A stretch of DNA of 56,607 bases from Micrococcales bacterium. Its GTDB lineage: Bacteria > Actinomycetota > Actinomycetes > Actinomycetales > Microbacteriaceae. The notes beneath the pieces were generated by a model that saw only the letters and a program-made list of their open reading frames with translations, had not been told where the DNA came from and did not search any database. Below, piece by piece: positions 40,590-49,502 of this stretch. Numbering within the stretch: the first letter of the stretch is position 1; every line of letters starts with the position of its first letter. The stretch is from positions 1 through 56,607 of the forward strand of contig CANLCU010000002.1 in NCBI GenBank assembly GCA_947489135.1, given 5' to 3'. The position numbers and the translations under genes were made by a program.

Positions 40590-41836
40590 TGGCACTATCA
40601 ACAATCGAGCAAGCATTGGATGCTTTACGAAACGGTAAGCCGGTTCTAGTAGCGGATGATGAAAATAGAGAGAACGAAGGCGATGCAATCATTGCTGCTC
40701 AGTTCGCAACAACTGAGTGGATGGCTTGGCTAGTCAAGAACACTACAGGTTTCCTATGTGCACCTATGGAAGATGGCAAAGCTAATGAGCTAGAACTTCC
40801 ACTTATGACAATGGATAACCAAGACCCTCATGGCACTAGCTACACCATCACCGTTGATGCTGCTGCTCGTGAGTCAACCGGTGTCTCAGCAAGTGATAGA
40901 GCTCTTACTGCTAGAACACTAGCTAGTGAATCTTCTGGTCCTGAATCTTTCATCAGACCAGGACACATCATCCCTCTTCGTGCTCACCAGCATGGTGTGC
41001 ACGGTAGAGCAGGTCACACAGAAGCTGCTGTTGATCTTCTAAAGCTTGCTGGATTGATTCCAGTAGGAATCATCGGTGAGATGGTTACCGAAGATGGTTC
41101 GATGATGCGTTTACCTGAACTGATGGAAGTTGGTGAGAAGGAGAACCTTCCGGTTGTCACCATCGCTCAACTAGTTGAGCACCTAACTGCTCACAACATC
41201 AACCATATTCACCGTGATAACAACAGAATCAGATTTGAAGCAGAAGCTAACATTCCTACTATCCACGGTGACTTCAAGGTTCGTGGTTACTACGACATTA
41301 AGACTGGCGCTGATCACGTAGCAATCATTAAGGGAAACCCAACTGGTGAAGATGTTCTAGTTCGTATGCACTCAGAATGTATTACCGGTGAAGCATTTGG
41401 TTCATTGAAGTGTGAGTGTGGACCACAGTTGCAGTATGCACTCGACATGATTGAAGCTGACCCTAAGGGTGGAATTGTTATCTACCTAAGAGGTCAAGAA
41501 GGTCGTGGTATCGGTCTTCTAAACAAACTCAAGGCATATGCTCTCCAGGAGCAAGGTCTAGACACAGTAGAAGCAAACCTAGCTCTAGGTCTTCCTAGCG
41601 AAGCTAGAGAGTATGGAGCAGCATCTTCAATCCTTAGGGAACTAGGTGTGAAGAGCGTTCGACTAATGACCAACAACCCAGCTAAAGCTAACTTCCTAAC
41701 CGATGATGGTATCCCTGTGAACTCATACGTTCCGGTAATCGTTGGTGAAGCAATTCAGAATCTTGGCTATCTAGAAGCAAAGAGATCAAAGATGGGTCAC
41801 CGTCTTCCTGAAATCGTCGCAGAAATGGAAATGTAA
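40589..41836 (+). CDS. ribBA: 3,4-DHBP synthase / GTP cyclohydrolase II fusion
   Basis: DDENRENEGDAIIAA, RPGHIIPLRA; HSECITGEAFGSLKCECGPQLQ, GQEGRGIGLLNKLKAYALQEQGLDTVEAN. Confidence 0.97.
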   Translation: MALSTIEQALDALRNGKPVLVADDENRENEGDAIIAAQFATTEWMAWLVKNTTGFLCAPMEDGKANELELPLMTMDNQDPHGTSYTITVDAAARESTGVSASDRALTARTLASESSGPESFIRPGHIIPLRAHQHGVHGRAGHTEAAVDLLKLAGLIPVGIIGEMVTEDGSMMRLPELMEVGEKENLPVVTIAQLVEHLTAHNINHIHRDNNRIRFEAEANIPTIHGDFKVRGYYDIKTGADHVAIIKGNPTGEDVLVRMHSECITGEAFGSLKCECGPQLQYALDMIEADPKGGIVIYLRGQEGRGIGLLNKLKAYALQEQGLDTVEANLALGLPSEAREYGAASSILRELGVKSVRLMTNNPAKANFLTDDGIPVNSYVPVIVGEAIQNLGYLEAKRSKMGHRLPEIVAEMEM

Positions 41837-42291
41837 TGGCAGGCCACGCACCAAAACTAGAAATAGACGCAAGCGATCTAGCAGTCACCATCTTGGTTAC
41901 TAGCTGGCACACAGAGATTACCGATGCTCTGCTTGCAGGAGCAGAGCGATCTCTAAAGGCAGCAGGTAACGATGTATACAGCATCGTTAGAGTGCCAGGA
42001 GCTTTCGAATTACCCCTTGCTGCCAAGTGGGCAGCTGAGGACGATGCTGACGTAATCATCGCCCTAGGTGTTGTTATTCAAGGTGAGACTCCTCACTTTG
42101 AATACGTCTGTAATGCAGCTACCGATGGTCTAACCAGAGTTCAGCTGGATTATGGAGTGCCAATTGGTTTTGGCCTTCTAACAGTAGATAACGCTCAGCA
42201 AGCCCTAGATAGAGCCGGTTTACCGAACAGTAAAGAAGACAAAGGTGCAGAAGCAGTTGAAGCTGCAGTGATGATGGCACGCCTTCGCTAG
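41836..42291 (+). CDS. ribH: 6,7-dimethyl-8-ribityllumazine synthase
   Basis: VPGAFELPLAAKW, ALGVVIQGETPHFEYVCNA, PIGFGLLTVDN. Confidence 0.97.
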   Translation: MAGHAPKLEIDASDLAVTILVTSWHTEITDALLAGAERSLKAAGNDVYSIVRVPGAFELPLAAKWAAEDDADVIIALGVVIQGETPHFEYVCNAATDGLTRVQLDYGVPIGFGLLTVDNAQQALDRAGLPNSKEDKGAEAVEAAVMMARLR

Positions 42292-42321
42292 AGTGGAAAC
42301 AACTTCTACCAAAGGAAACAA

Positions 42322-42690
42322 ATGGAAGACTCCACAAGAGAACTAATCGTTCACATATTTCTAGTACTACATATCCTAGGTATCGCAGCTTTGCTAGCTG
42401 GCTTCTTCACTTCTATGAAGGACATGAAGACAGGTATGAAAATCAACGCTGGAGTGCTACACGGTGCTTACACAATGTTGATCACAGGTCTAGTTATGGC
42501 AGGTGTTACTAAGCCAGCTGAGCTAAACACAGTTGTGATTTCACTAAAGAGCATTGCACTAACTGCAATCTTCTTTATTGCCTACACTTACCGCAAGAAG
42601 GAAAACACTCCTAAGTGGGCTATGCCAGTTATCTTCCTACTAACAACTGTAAACATCATATTTGCAGTTCTAGTTGGAGCAGCTGAATAG
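42322..42690 (+). CDS. small conserved membrane protein, four predicted TM segments
   Basis: Uninterrupted ORF, hydrophobic profile, plausible RBS (AAAGGAAACAA). Confidence 0.75.
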   Translation: MEDSTRELIVHIFLVLHILGIAALLAGFFTSMKDMKTGMKINAGVLHGAYTMLITGLVMAGVTKPAELNTVVISLKSIALTAIFFIAYTYRKKENTPKWAMPVIFLLTTVNIIFAVLVGAAE

Positions 42691-42729
42691 TTTTAGCATC
42701 TGTTCATTGGCAGTGATATCCTTGAGATT

Positions 42730-43599
42730 ATGACCCCTGCTCCGACTGACAAGGCTCGTCCTGGCAATCGCAGGGTGACCGGGAAAGAGCAGTTCTATAC
42801 CCCTCAAGCGCTAGCCCTAACTCTCACAAAGCAGATTGAACCTCTTGTTGGAGGTCTAAAAGGCAAGTTAGTCATTGAGCCAGCAGGTGGCACAGGTGCT
42901 TTCATTAAAGCAGCAAGAGAACTAGGTGCCACCAAGGTCCTGAGCTTCGATATCGAGCCCAAGTCAGATGGGGTCCAACTAGGAAACTTTCTAGAAGCAG
43001 ATCTAGCTGGGATCAATGGAGCAATTACCATCTCTAATCCCCCGTTTGGGAGAAACAACTCTTTGAGTATCCCCTTCTTTAACAAGGCTGCTAAGCACAG
43101 CGATTACATCGCTTTCATAGTTCCTAGAAGTTGGCGTAAATGGTCCGTAGTAAACAGGCTGAATAGAAACTTCCACCTAGTTCATGATGAAGACCTCAGC
43201 ATTGACTATGTCGATGACCTAGGTGAAATGGTTTGGCAGAAATCCAACCTTCGCACCTGCTTTCAGCTATGGCAAAGACAAGACACTGAGAGGGAACTGA
43301 TCAAGGTTCAGGATCTAGGGCTAGTCTCAAAGGTAGGTCCCGAAGAAGCAGATGTGGCAATAACAGTCTTTGGCTACAGCTGCGGTCTTGTCAGAACAGA
43401 GTTTGAAAGAGTACCAAACAGCACAGTGATGTTTCTAAAGATTCACGATGAGAGAGTTCTAGGAGCTCTCAAGTCAGCGGACTTTAGTAGGTTCTTCAGA
43501 AACACCGCCTACACAGAAGCACTATCTCTTCAAGAAATAAGATTTCTACTGAACGAAGCAATATTGGGAGATCCATCCCTAGTAAAGATGAAAGAGTAA
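42730..43599 (+). CDS. SAM-dependent (N6-adenine-type) DNA methyltransferase, orphan
   Basis: EQFYTPQALAL, VIEPAGGTGAFIKAA (SAM motif I), ISNPPFGRNNSLSIPFFNKAA (NPPF motif IV), YIAFIVPRSWRKWSVVNRLNRNFHLV. Confidence 0.8.
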   Translation: MTPAPTDKARPGNRRVTGKEQFYTPQALALTLTKQIEPLVGGLKGKLVIEPAGGTGAFIKAARELGATKVLSFDIEPKSDGVQLGNFLEADLAGINGAITISNPPFGRNNSLSIPFFNKAAKHSDYIAFIVPRSWRKWSVVNRLNRNFHLVHDEDLSIDYVDDLGEMVWQKSNLRTCFQLWQRQDTERELIKVQDLGLVSKVGPEEADVAITVFGYSCGLVRTEFERVPNSTVMFLKIHDERVLGALKSADFSRFFRNTAYTEALSLQEIRFLLNEAILGDPSLVKMKE

Positions 43600-43602
43600 A
43601 CC

Positions 43603-45441
43603 ATGAGCATGACAGGCAGACGGCAAGGACCAGGCCCTAAGGACAACGGACCTAAGGCTAAGTTCAGTCAACTACTTCCATACATGAAAGAGCAAAAAGG
43701 TCTTTTATGGATAGCCGTAATTTTCAGCATCATTGGAGCTGGTGTAAACCTTGCTCAACCTCTAGTGGTTGGAAGAATCATCAGCACAGTTCAAGAGGGT
43801 AAAGACGTATTACCTCTAGCTATTGCTCTGCTAGCCATAACACTACTCAGCGCTGTCTTGGGTGGAGCTATGTATTTAGTTCTAGCTAAAGCTGGTGAAG
43901 GTGTTGTTCTTGCTGCAAGAACCAGTCTTTCAACTCGTCTACTTAGATTGCCTATAGCTGAATATGACCTTAGAAGAACTGGTGACCTTGTTTCTCGTGT
44001 TGGTTCAGACACCACTCTTCTTAGAGCAGCCCTTACTCAAGGACTAGTTGATGGTGCCGGTGGTGCTCTTATCTTCCTAGGATCAGTTATCGCCATGGCA
44101 ATCATTGACTGGCTTCTTCTTGTAATTACCTTGCTAATGATTTCTGTCGCAGTTGCTGCTATTGGATTGACCTCAAGAAAGATTAGGGCAGCAACTACCA
44201 AAGCCCAAGAACGAGTTGGCCGAATGTCAGCTTCTGTTGAGCGAGCTCTATCAGCAGTTAGAACAATTAGAGCAGCTCGTGCTGAAAGCAGAGAATCAGA
44301 CCAAATCAGAAAAGATGCCCAAGAGGCTTTCGAGCAAGGCGTGAAGATTGCGAAGATCAATGCCTGGGTAACACCTATCGGTGGCCTAGCTGCCAACGGT
44401 GCTTTTATTGTTGTTCTTGGTATCGGTGGATACCGAGTTGCAACCGGTGAAACACAGGTTGCAAACCTAATTACCTTCATTCTCTTGATGTTCCTAATGA
44501 TTAGACCAGTTGGCCAGTTCTTTAGCGCTTACACTTCAGTTCAGTCAGCTCTTGGAGCTCTTGCACGAATCCAAGAAATCTTGGATGTTCCATTAGAAGA
44601 TACTGACGCCGAAAGAGCTCAAGTTACTAAGCGCAAAGCAGTGAACTCGACAGCTATTGAATTTAGGAAAGTTAAGTTCAGTTACCCAGCAAGACCAGAA
44701 GTTGCTCTTGACGCCAATGGCAAACCTATTGAAGGTGCTGAGCCAATCATGAGCGAACCTAAAGATGTTCTAAAAGGAGTCTCATTCAAGATTGAACGTG
44801 GCACACGTGTTGCCATCGTTGGTCCATCAGGAGCAGGTAAGTCGACTGTCTTTAGCTTGATGGAGAGATTCTACGAAGCAACTGGTGGAGATATTCTGCT
44901 AGATGGCCAGTCAGTCGGTTCGATGCTGAGATCTGACCTTCGAGCACAAATCGGCTACGTCGAGCAAGATGCACCAGTACTAGCTGGAAGCATTCGAGAG
45001 AACCTCTTAATTGGTTCCCCGAATGCAACTGAGAAAGACTTGAAGCGAGTCTTAGGTGAAGTGAACCTAACTGCCGTTCTGAAAAGAGATAAGCGCGGCC
45101 TAGATGCTGAAGTTGGAGAACAAGGAATCATGCTCTCTGGAGGAGAGCGTCAACGCTTAGCTATTGCTAGAACACTGCTTAGTGCACCACCAATCATGCT
45201 TCTAGACGAATCAACCTCTAGCCTGGATGGCCTAAATGAGCAGCGTATGCGCGAAGCTATCGATGCTGTAGCTAAGAACAGAACCATGATTGTTATTGCC
45301 CACAGGCTTTCCACTGTGGTCGATAGCGACCAGATCATCGTTATTGATGGCGGTAAGGTAATTGGCTCTGGAACCCACAAACAGCTACTGAAATCAACCC
45401 CGCTATACAAGGAACTAGCAGCCACCCAAATGCTGGACTAG
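43603..45441 (+). CDS. ABC transporter, fused TMD-NBD exporter type
   Basis: [57 protein letters not shown]; six-TM N-terminal half. Confidence 0.96.
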   Translation: MSMTGRRQGPGPKDNGPKAKFSQLLPYMKEQKGLLWIAVIFSIIGAGVNLAQPLVVGRIISTVQEGKDVLPLAIALLAITLLSAVLGGAMYLVLAKAGEGVVLAARTSLSTRLLRLPIAEYDLRRTGDLVSRVGSDTTLLRAALTQGLVDGAGGALIFLGSVIAMAIIDWLLLVITLLMISVAVAAIGLTSRKIRAATTKAQERVGRMSASVERALSAVRTIRAARAESRESDQIRKDAQEAFEQGVKIAKINAWVTPIGGLAANGAFIVVLGIGGYRVATGETQVANLITFILLMFLMIRPVGQFFSAYTSVQSALGALARIQEILDVPLEDTDAERAQVTKRKAVNSTAIEFRKVKFSYPARPEVALDANGKPIEGAEPIMSEPKDVLKGVSFKIERGTRVAIVGPSGAGKSTVFSLMERFYEATGGDILLDGQSVGSMLRSDLRAQIGYVEQDAPVLAGSIRENLLIGSPNATEKDLKRVLGEVNLTAVLKRDKRGLDAEVGEQGIMLSGGERQRLAIARTLLSAPPIMLLDESTSSLDGLNEQRMREAIDAVAKNRTMIVIAHRLSTVVDSDQIIVIDGGKVIGSGTHKQLLKSTPLYKELAATQMLD

Positions 45442-45500
45442 TCCGATGTCGCCAGACGGGGATAGTATGAAGTCAACACCTGATCAATAGGAGATAAAAA

Positions 45501-46076
45501 ATGGCAGCAAAGAAAATGACCGAAAGACTAGCTCTACCGATGTTTGTATGTGGCATTATCGCCATGATTTCATCAGCTGGAGTCTCTCTAGGTGCCTCTG
45601 CTACTGCAACGAGTCCTGTTGAGTATGAGAAGGTCACCATGACCTATTTGTCATCAGGCTACTCAGCTAGCGATAGCACTTGTGGTTCTACCTCAAATGT
45701 CTACTACGGAAGCAGCAAGTACTCATCTTTCAGATCAAAGAACCTTAGAACTTCTGGAAATGACCAGGCTTTCCTTTGCACCGCTACTTTTTATGTTGTA
45801 ACAAATGTCGAGATTCCAACACCTAAGCCGATTCCGACAATCACTGTTATTCAGTCACCGCAGCAATCAGCAACTCCAAGACCTACTAGAACTATCTATG
45901 TAACTCCGACAGCTTCACCGCGTCCGACTTACGAACCAAGACCGACTAACACTCCTAGACCAACCCCGACAGCTACTAGAAGCCCTAGGCCGACACCGTC
46001 TTATTTCCAGAGCCCGACTCCAAAGCCAAGCTTGTTCATCCCTGCTCCGACTCCTACAAAGTCGCCAAAGAAATAG
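45501..46076 (+). CDS. small secreted protein with Pro/Thr-rich repetitive C-terminal tail
   Basis: Signal peptide, globular part with two Cys, tail SPRPTYEPRPTNTPRPTPTATRSPRPTPS...; RBS AGGAGA upstream of ATG. Confidence 0.8.
   Translation: MAAKKMTERLALPMFVCGIIAMISSAGVSLGASATATSPVEYEKVTMTYLSSGYSASDSTCGSTSNVYYGSSKYSSFRSKNLRTSGNDQAFLCTATFYVVTNVEIPTPKPIPTITVIQSPQQSATPRPTRTIYVTPTASPRPTYEPRPTNTPRPTPTATRSPRPTPSYFQSPTPKPSLFIPAPTPTKSPKK
45820..46073 (+). repeat. Low-complexity coding tract encoding TPRPT-like repeats
   Basis: Recurrent Pro-Thr/Arg-Pro-Thr codons with frequent CCGAC words. Confidence 0.75.
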
Positions 46077-46079
46077 TTT

Positions 46080-46952
46080 TTAGTTAATTCGCCCTGCGGA
46101 TCTAACTACATTTCTAACAAGCATTGCTCTAGTCATTGGACCTACCCCGCCTGGGTTAGGTGAAACAAAACCTGCAACATCAAATACACCTGGGTCAACA
46201 TCTCCAACAAGGGTTGTTTCTCCATTGTTGTCAACGCGAGTAATACCAACATCCAAAACTGCAGCACCAGGCTTAATCCACTCAGCTTTCACAAAGTGAG
46301 GAACTCCAAGAGCAGCAACAACTATGTCTGCCTGTCTAACCGATTTAGCAATGTCTGCAGATCTCGAGTGGAGGGATGTGACGGTAGCGTCAACACCCTT
46401 CCTGTTTAGAAGTAACCCTAAAGGTCTTCCAACGGTGATGCCTCTGCCGATTACAGCAACTTCAGCACCTTTGAGGTTGATATCGTAGCGATGAAGTAGT
46501 TCAAGAATTCCTGCTGGTGTGCAAGGTAGTGGTGATGTCATCTCTTCAGAGCCTGCTAGAACTAGACGTCCTAGGTTGATTGGGTGTAGACCATCAGCAT
46601 CTTTATCCGGATCAATTAGCTCAAGCATTCCATTGGCATTGAATCCAAATGGCAAAGGAAGCTGCAGGATATATCCAGTCACATCTGATGCATCATTGAG
46701 ATCTCTAATTGCTGCTCGAACATCAGCTTCTTTAGCGTTAGCTGGCAGGTCAATGCGTACTGAGTGAACTCCAACTTCAGCACAGTCTCTGTGTTTACCT
46801 GAAACGTAGCTGTGTGAACCTGGGTCATCTCCAACAAGAAGTGTGCCAAGGCCAGGGGTTATCCCCTTTTTCTTTAGTTCGATGACTTCCTGCGTTAGCT
46901 CAGCTTTTATTGCCTGAGCTACTGCCTTGCCATCAAGTATCTGGGCAACCAA
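46080..46952 (-). CDS. folD: methylenetetrahydrofolate dehydrogenase/cyclohydrolase
   Basis: [70 protein letters not shown]. Confidence 0.97.
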   Translation of the reverse strand: MVAQILDGKAVAQAIKAELTQEVIELKKKGITPGLGTLLVGDDPGSHSYVSGKHRDCAEVGVHSVRIDLPANAKEADVRAAIRDLNDASDVTGYILQLPLPFGFNANGMLELIDPDKDADGLHPINLGRLVLAGSEEMTSPLPCTPAGILELLHRYDINLKGAEVAVIGRGITVGRPLGLLLNRKGVDATVTSLHSRSADIAKSVRQADIVVAALGVPHFVKAEWIKPGAAVLDVGITRVDNNGETTLVGDVDPGVFDVAGFVSPNPGGVGPMTRAMLVRNVVRSAGRIN

Positions 46953-46956
46953 AGGG

Positions 46957-48237
46957 CTACCAGTTCTCTAGGCCGTTATAAAGCGGGAATTCAGCTGTCA
47001 ATGCACGCACTCTGTCAGCTAGGGCATCGATGTCTGGGTTAGGCATCACTACGTGAGCGATGATGTCTGCAACCTCAGTGAATTCCTTATCGCCAAAGCC
47101 ACGAGTAGCTAGCGCAGGAGTTCCAATACGAACACCTGATGTAACAAGAGCAGGTCTTGGATCATTAGGAACAGAGTTACGGTTCACTGTGATGCCAACA
47201 TCGTGAAGTAGATCTTCACAGGTCTTGCCATCAATTGGAGAGTTTCTAAGGTCAACAAGAACTAGGTGAACATCAGTTCCACCGGTTAGAACATCAACAC
47301 CGTTAGCTCTAACATCAGCTTGCATTAGACGCTCAGCAATAATCTGAGCACCACGAATAGTGCGCTGTTGTCTTTCTTTAAACTCTTGGCTCATTGCTGC
47401 TTTGAAGGCAACTGCTTTACCGGCAATAACGTGCATCAGTGGTCCACCCTGTTGACCAGGGAAAACAGCAGAGTCGATCTTCTTTGCATACTCTGCTTTA
47501 CAAAGAATCAAACCTGATCGAGGTCCACCTAGTGTCTTGTGAACTGTGGTTGAAATTACGTCTGCATAAGGAACTGGGTTCGGGTGCAATCCAGCTGCAA
47601 CTAGACCTGCGATGTGAGCCATATCTACCCAGAGAATTGCACCGACTTCGTCAGCAATCTTTCTGAACTCAGCAAAGTCAATATGACGAGAATATGCTGA
47701 CCAACCAGCGATAAGAACTTTAGGCATTACTTCATGGGCACGTTTACGAATAATATCCATGTCCATCAAGAAGGTATCTGGATTTAGTTCATAGGCATGA
47801 GCCTCGTACGTCTTACCTGAGAAGTTCAACTTCATTCCGTGAGTAAGGTGCCCACCGTGAGCAAGTTCTAGACCAAGGATCTTGTCTCCTGGCTTACAAA
47901 AAGCCTGAAGCACAGCTGCGTTAGCAGTTGCTCCTGAGTGTGGTTGAACGTTTGCGTGCTCAGCACCAAATAGTTCTTTCGCTCTATCGCGAGCTAGGTT
48001 CTCTGCTACGTCAACAGCTTCACAGCCTCCGTAGTAACGCTTGCCTGGGTAGCCTTCTGCATACTTGTTAGTCAGAACTGAACCTTGAGTTTCAAGAACT
48101 GCTCTAGAAACAAAGTTTTCGCTTGCAATCATCTCTAGGAAGTTGCGTTGACGATCTAGTTCTGCCTGTAAAACAGCAGCAATCTCAGGATCTGTAGCTG
48201 AAAGTGGAGAGTTGAACTCCTGTGGTAATTGGGACAT
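46957..48237 (-). CDS. glyA: serine hydroxymethyltransferase
   Basis: [62 protein letters not shown]. Confidence 0.98.
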   Translation of the reverse strand: MSQLPQEFNSPLSATDPEIAAVLQAELDRQRNFLEMIASENFVSRAVLETQGSVLTNKYAEGYPGKRYYGGCEAVDVAENLARDRAKELFGAEHANVQPHSGATANAAVLQAFCKPGDKILGLELAHGGHLTHGMKLNFSGKTYEAHAYELNPDTFLMDMDIIRKRAHEVMPKVLIAGWSAYSRHIDFAEFRKIADEVGAILWVDMAHIAGLVAAGLHPNPVPYADVISTTVHKTLGGPRSGLILCKAEYAKKIDSAVFPGQQGGPLMHVIAGKAVAFKAAMSQEFKERQQRTIRGAQIIAERLMQADVRANGVDVLTGGTDVHLVLVDLRNSPIDGKTCEDLLHDVGITVNRNSVPNDPRPALVTSGVRIGTPALATRGFGDKEFTEVADIIAHVVMPNPDIDALADRVRALTAEFPLYNGLENW

Positions 48238-48264
48238 TTGGGAACTCCTTAACGGCTTGTGCTG

Positions 48265-48340
48265 GTTTGGCCCAGGCGTACGACCAAAATGCCTTCGCTC
48301 CCTGATGGAATCCCATCTTTAACGCCAGTTGCGATAGGTC
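48265..48340 (-). promoter_or_regulatory. ZTP (pfl motif) riboswitch upstream of glyA-folD
   Basis: Leftward GACCTATCGCAACTGGCGTTAAAGATGGGATTCCATCAGGGAGCGAAGGCATTTTGGTCGTACGCCTGGGCC contains the CAACTGGCG / GGGAGCG / CGCCTGGGC signatures; CTGGCG can pair with CGCC(T)GG as pseudoknot. Confidence 0.93.
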
Positions 48341-48470
48341 CATTGTATAACAAGGGGAAAACATGCCTTTTAGCGACAGTTTTAGACACGGGAGCCCTGT
48401 AGATAAACGGAAAAGCGAATATTTGGGTATTCTTGCCAAAGGGAAATCTAACAAGCAGCAAGGAATCCGC

Positions 48471-48599
48471 GTGGAAATAGGGACAATCATCGGGATCAGT
48501 ATGATCGCCAGTGGATTGATGCTCTTAGGGGTAGTCATCTGGAAGAGCGTTAGCTACCGCAACAAGCAGCGTGACCTGCAACGCAACCAAGACGACTAG
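48471..48599 (+). CDS. small single-TM protein
   Basis: VEIGTIIGISMIASGLMLLGVVIWKSVSYRNKQRDLQRNQDD; GTG start preceded by AAGGA; longer ORF start rejected. Confidence 0.6.
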   Translation: MEIGTIIGISMIASGLMLLGVVIWKSVSYRNKQRDLQRNQDD

Positions 48600-48619
48600 C
48601 AAAGCCTAAACTTGACCCT

Positions 48620-49477
48620 ATGAAGACGCCAACAAATCACTGGGTAATAACCTTTGTCTGCCAAGACCAACCAGGCATAGTCCACTCTATTTCTGGAGCT
48701 ATTGTTGGCGCTCAGGGAAACATCACCGAGAGCCAGCAGTTCACCAGCACCGAGAGCGGTAAGTTTTTCATGCGTCTTCAGGTTGAAGTCTATGGCCCTA
48801 AAGAAGAGTTTGCTAAGAAGATTTCTGAAGTAGCTGCTAAGTACAGTGCCACATGGCACCTAGATGATGTCAACCGCAAAATCAAAGCACTAGTTCTAGT
48901 TAGCAAGAGTGCTCACTGCCTAAACGACCTTTTGTTCAACCAAAGATCAGGTCAAATTCCTATCGAAGTTCCTGCCGTTTTCGGTAATCACTCAGAGCTA
49001 GCTGAACTTGCTGGTTTCTACGGCATTTCTTTTGAGTCGCACCCAATGACCGACGAGAAAAGCAAAGCAGCTTTCGAAGCCATGCTTCGCAAGTACATTG
49101 TTGACAATCAGATTGAGCTGATTGTTCTAGCAAGATTTATGCAGATTCTCAGCCCTGAATTCTGTAGAGAATTCGAAGGCAAGATTATCAACATCCACCA
49201 CTCCTTCCTACCTGGCTTCAAAGGTGCTAATCCTTATTCCCAAGCTCATAACCGTGGTGTGAAACTTATTGGTGCTACCGCTCACTTTGTAACCGCTGCT
49301 CTTGATGAGGGTCCAATAATTGAACAGAATGTGATTCGAGTAGATCACGGTAAGTCTAAGAAAGACCTAGTTGCTATGGGTCAGGATGTAGAGTCAAAGA
49401 CCCTCGCCCAAGCGGTTAGATGGTTTGCTGAACATCGAGTACTTCTCGATAACGAACGCACCATCATCTTCCACTAA
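48620..49477 (+). CDS. purU: formyltetrahydrofolate deformylase
   Basis: N-terminal ACT (VITFVCQDQPGIVHSISGAIV) plus formyltransferase domain INIHHSFLPGFKGANPYSQAHNRGVKLIGATAHFV. Confidence 0.97.
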   Translation: MKTPTNHWVITFVCQDQPGIVHSISGAIVGAQGNITESQQFTSTESGKFFMRLQVEVYGPKEEFAKKISEVAAKYSATWHLDDVNRKIKALVLVSKSAHCLNDLLFNQRSGQIPIEVPAVFGNHSELAELAGFYGISFESHPMTDEKSKAAFEAMLRKYIVDNQIELIVLARFMQILSPEFCREFEGKIINIHHSFLPGFKGANPYSQAHNRGVKLIGATAHFVTAALDEGPIIEQNVIRVDHGKSKKDLVAMGQDVESKTLAQAVRWFAEHRVLLDNERTIIFH

Positions 49478-49502
49478 GACGAGGGTCTACTAACTCTTTT
49501 CT

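Noticed and set aside
43791-44480. Minus-strand ORFs opposite the ABC exporter
   Set aside because: Antisense shadow ORFs of a well-supported gene.
45820-46073. Recurring CCGAC/CCTAGA words considered as a CRISPR or DNA repeat array
   Set aside because: Spacing is irregular and codon-phased; it is a Pro/Thr-rich coding tract, not an array.
48185-48538. Minus-strand ORFs over the glyA leader (117 aa, 70 aa)
   Set aside because: They overlap the ZTP riboswitch; the RNA structure explains the conservation better than coding.
48596-48859. 87-aa minus-strand ORF opposite purU
   Set aside because: Antisense to the clear ACT domain of PurU with no independent support.
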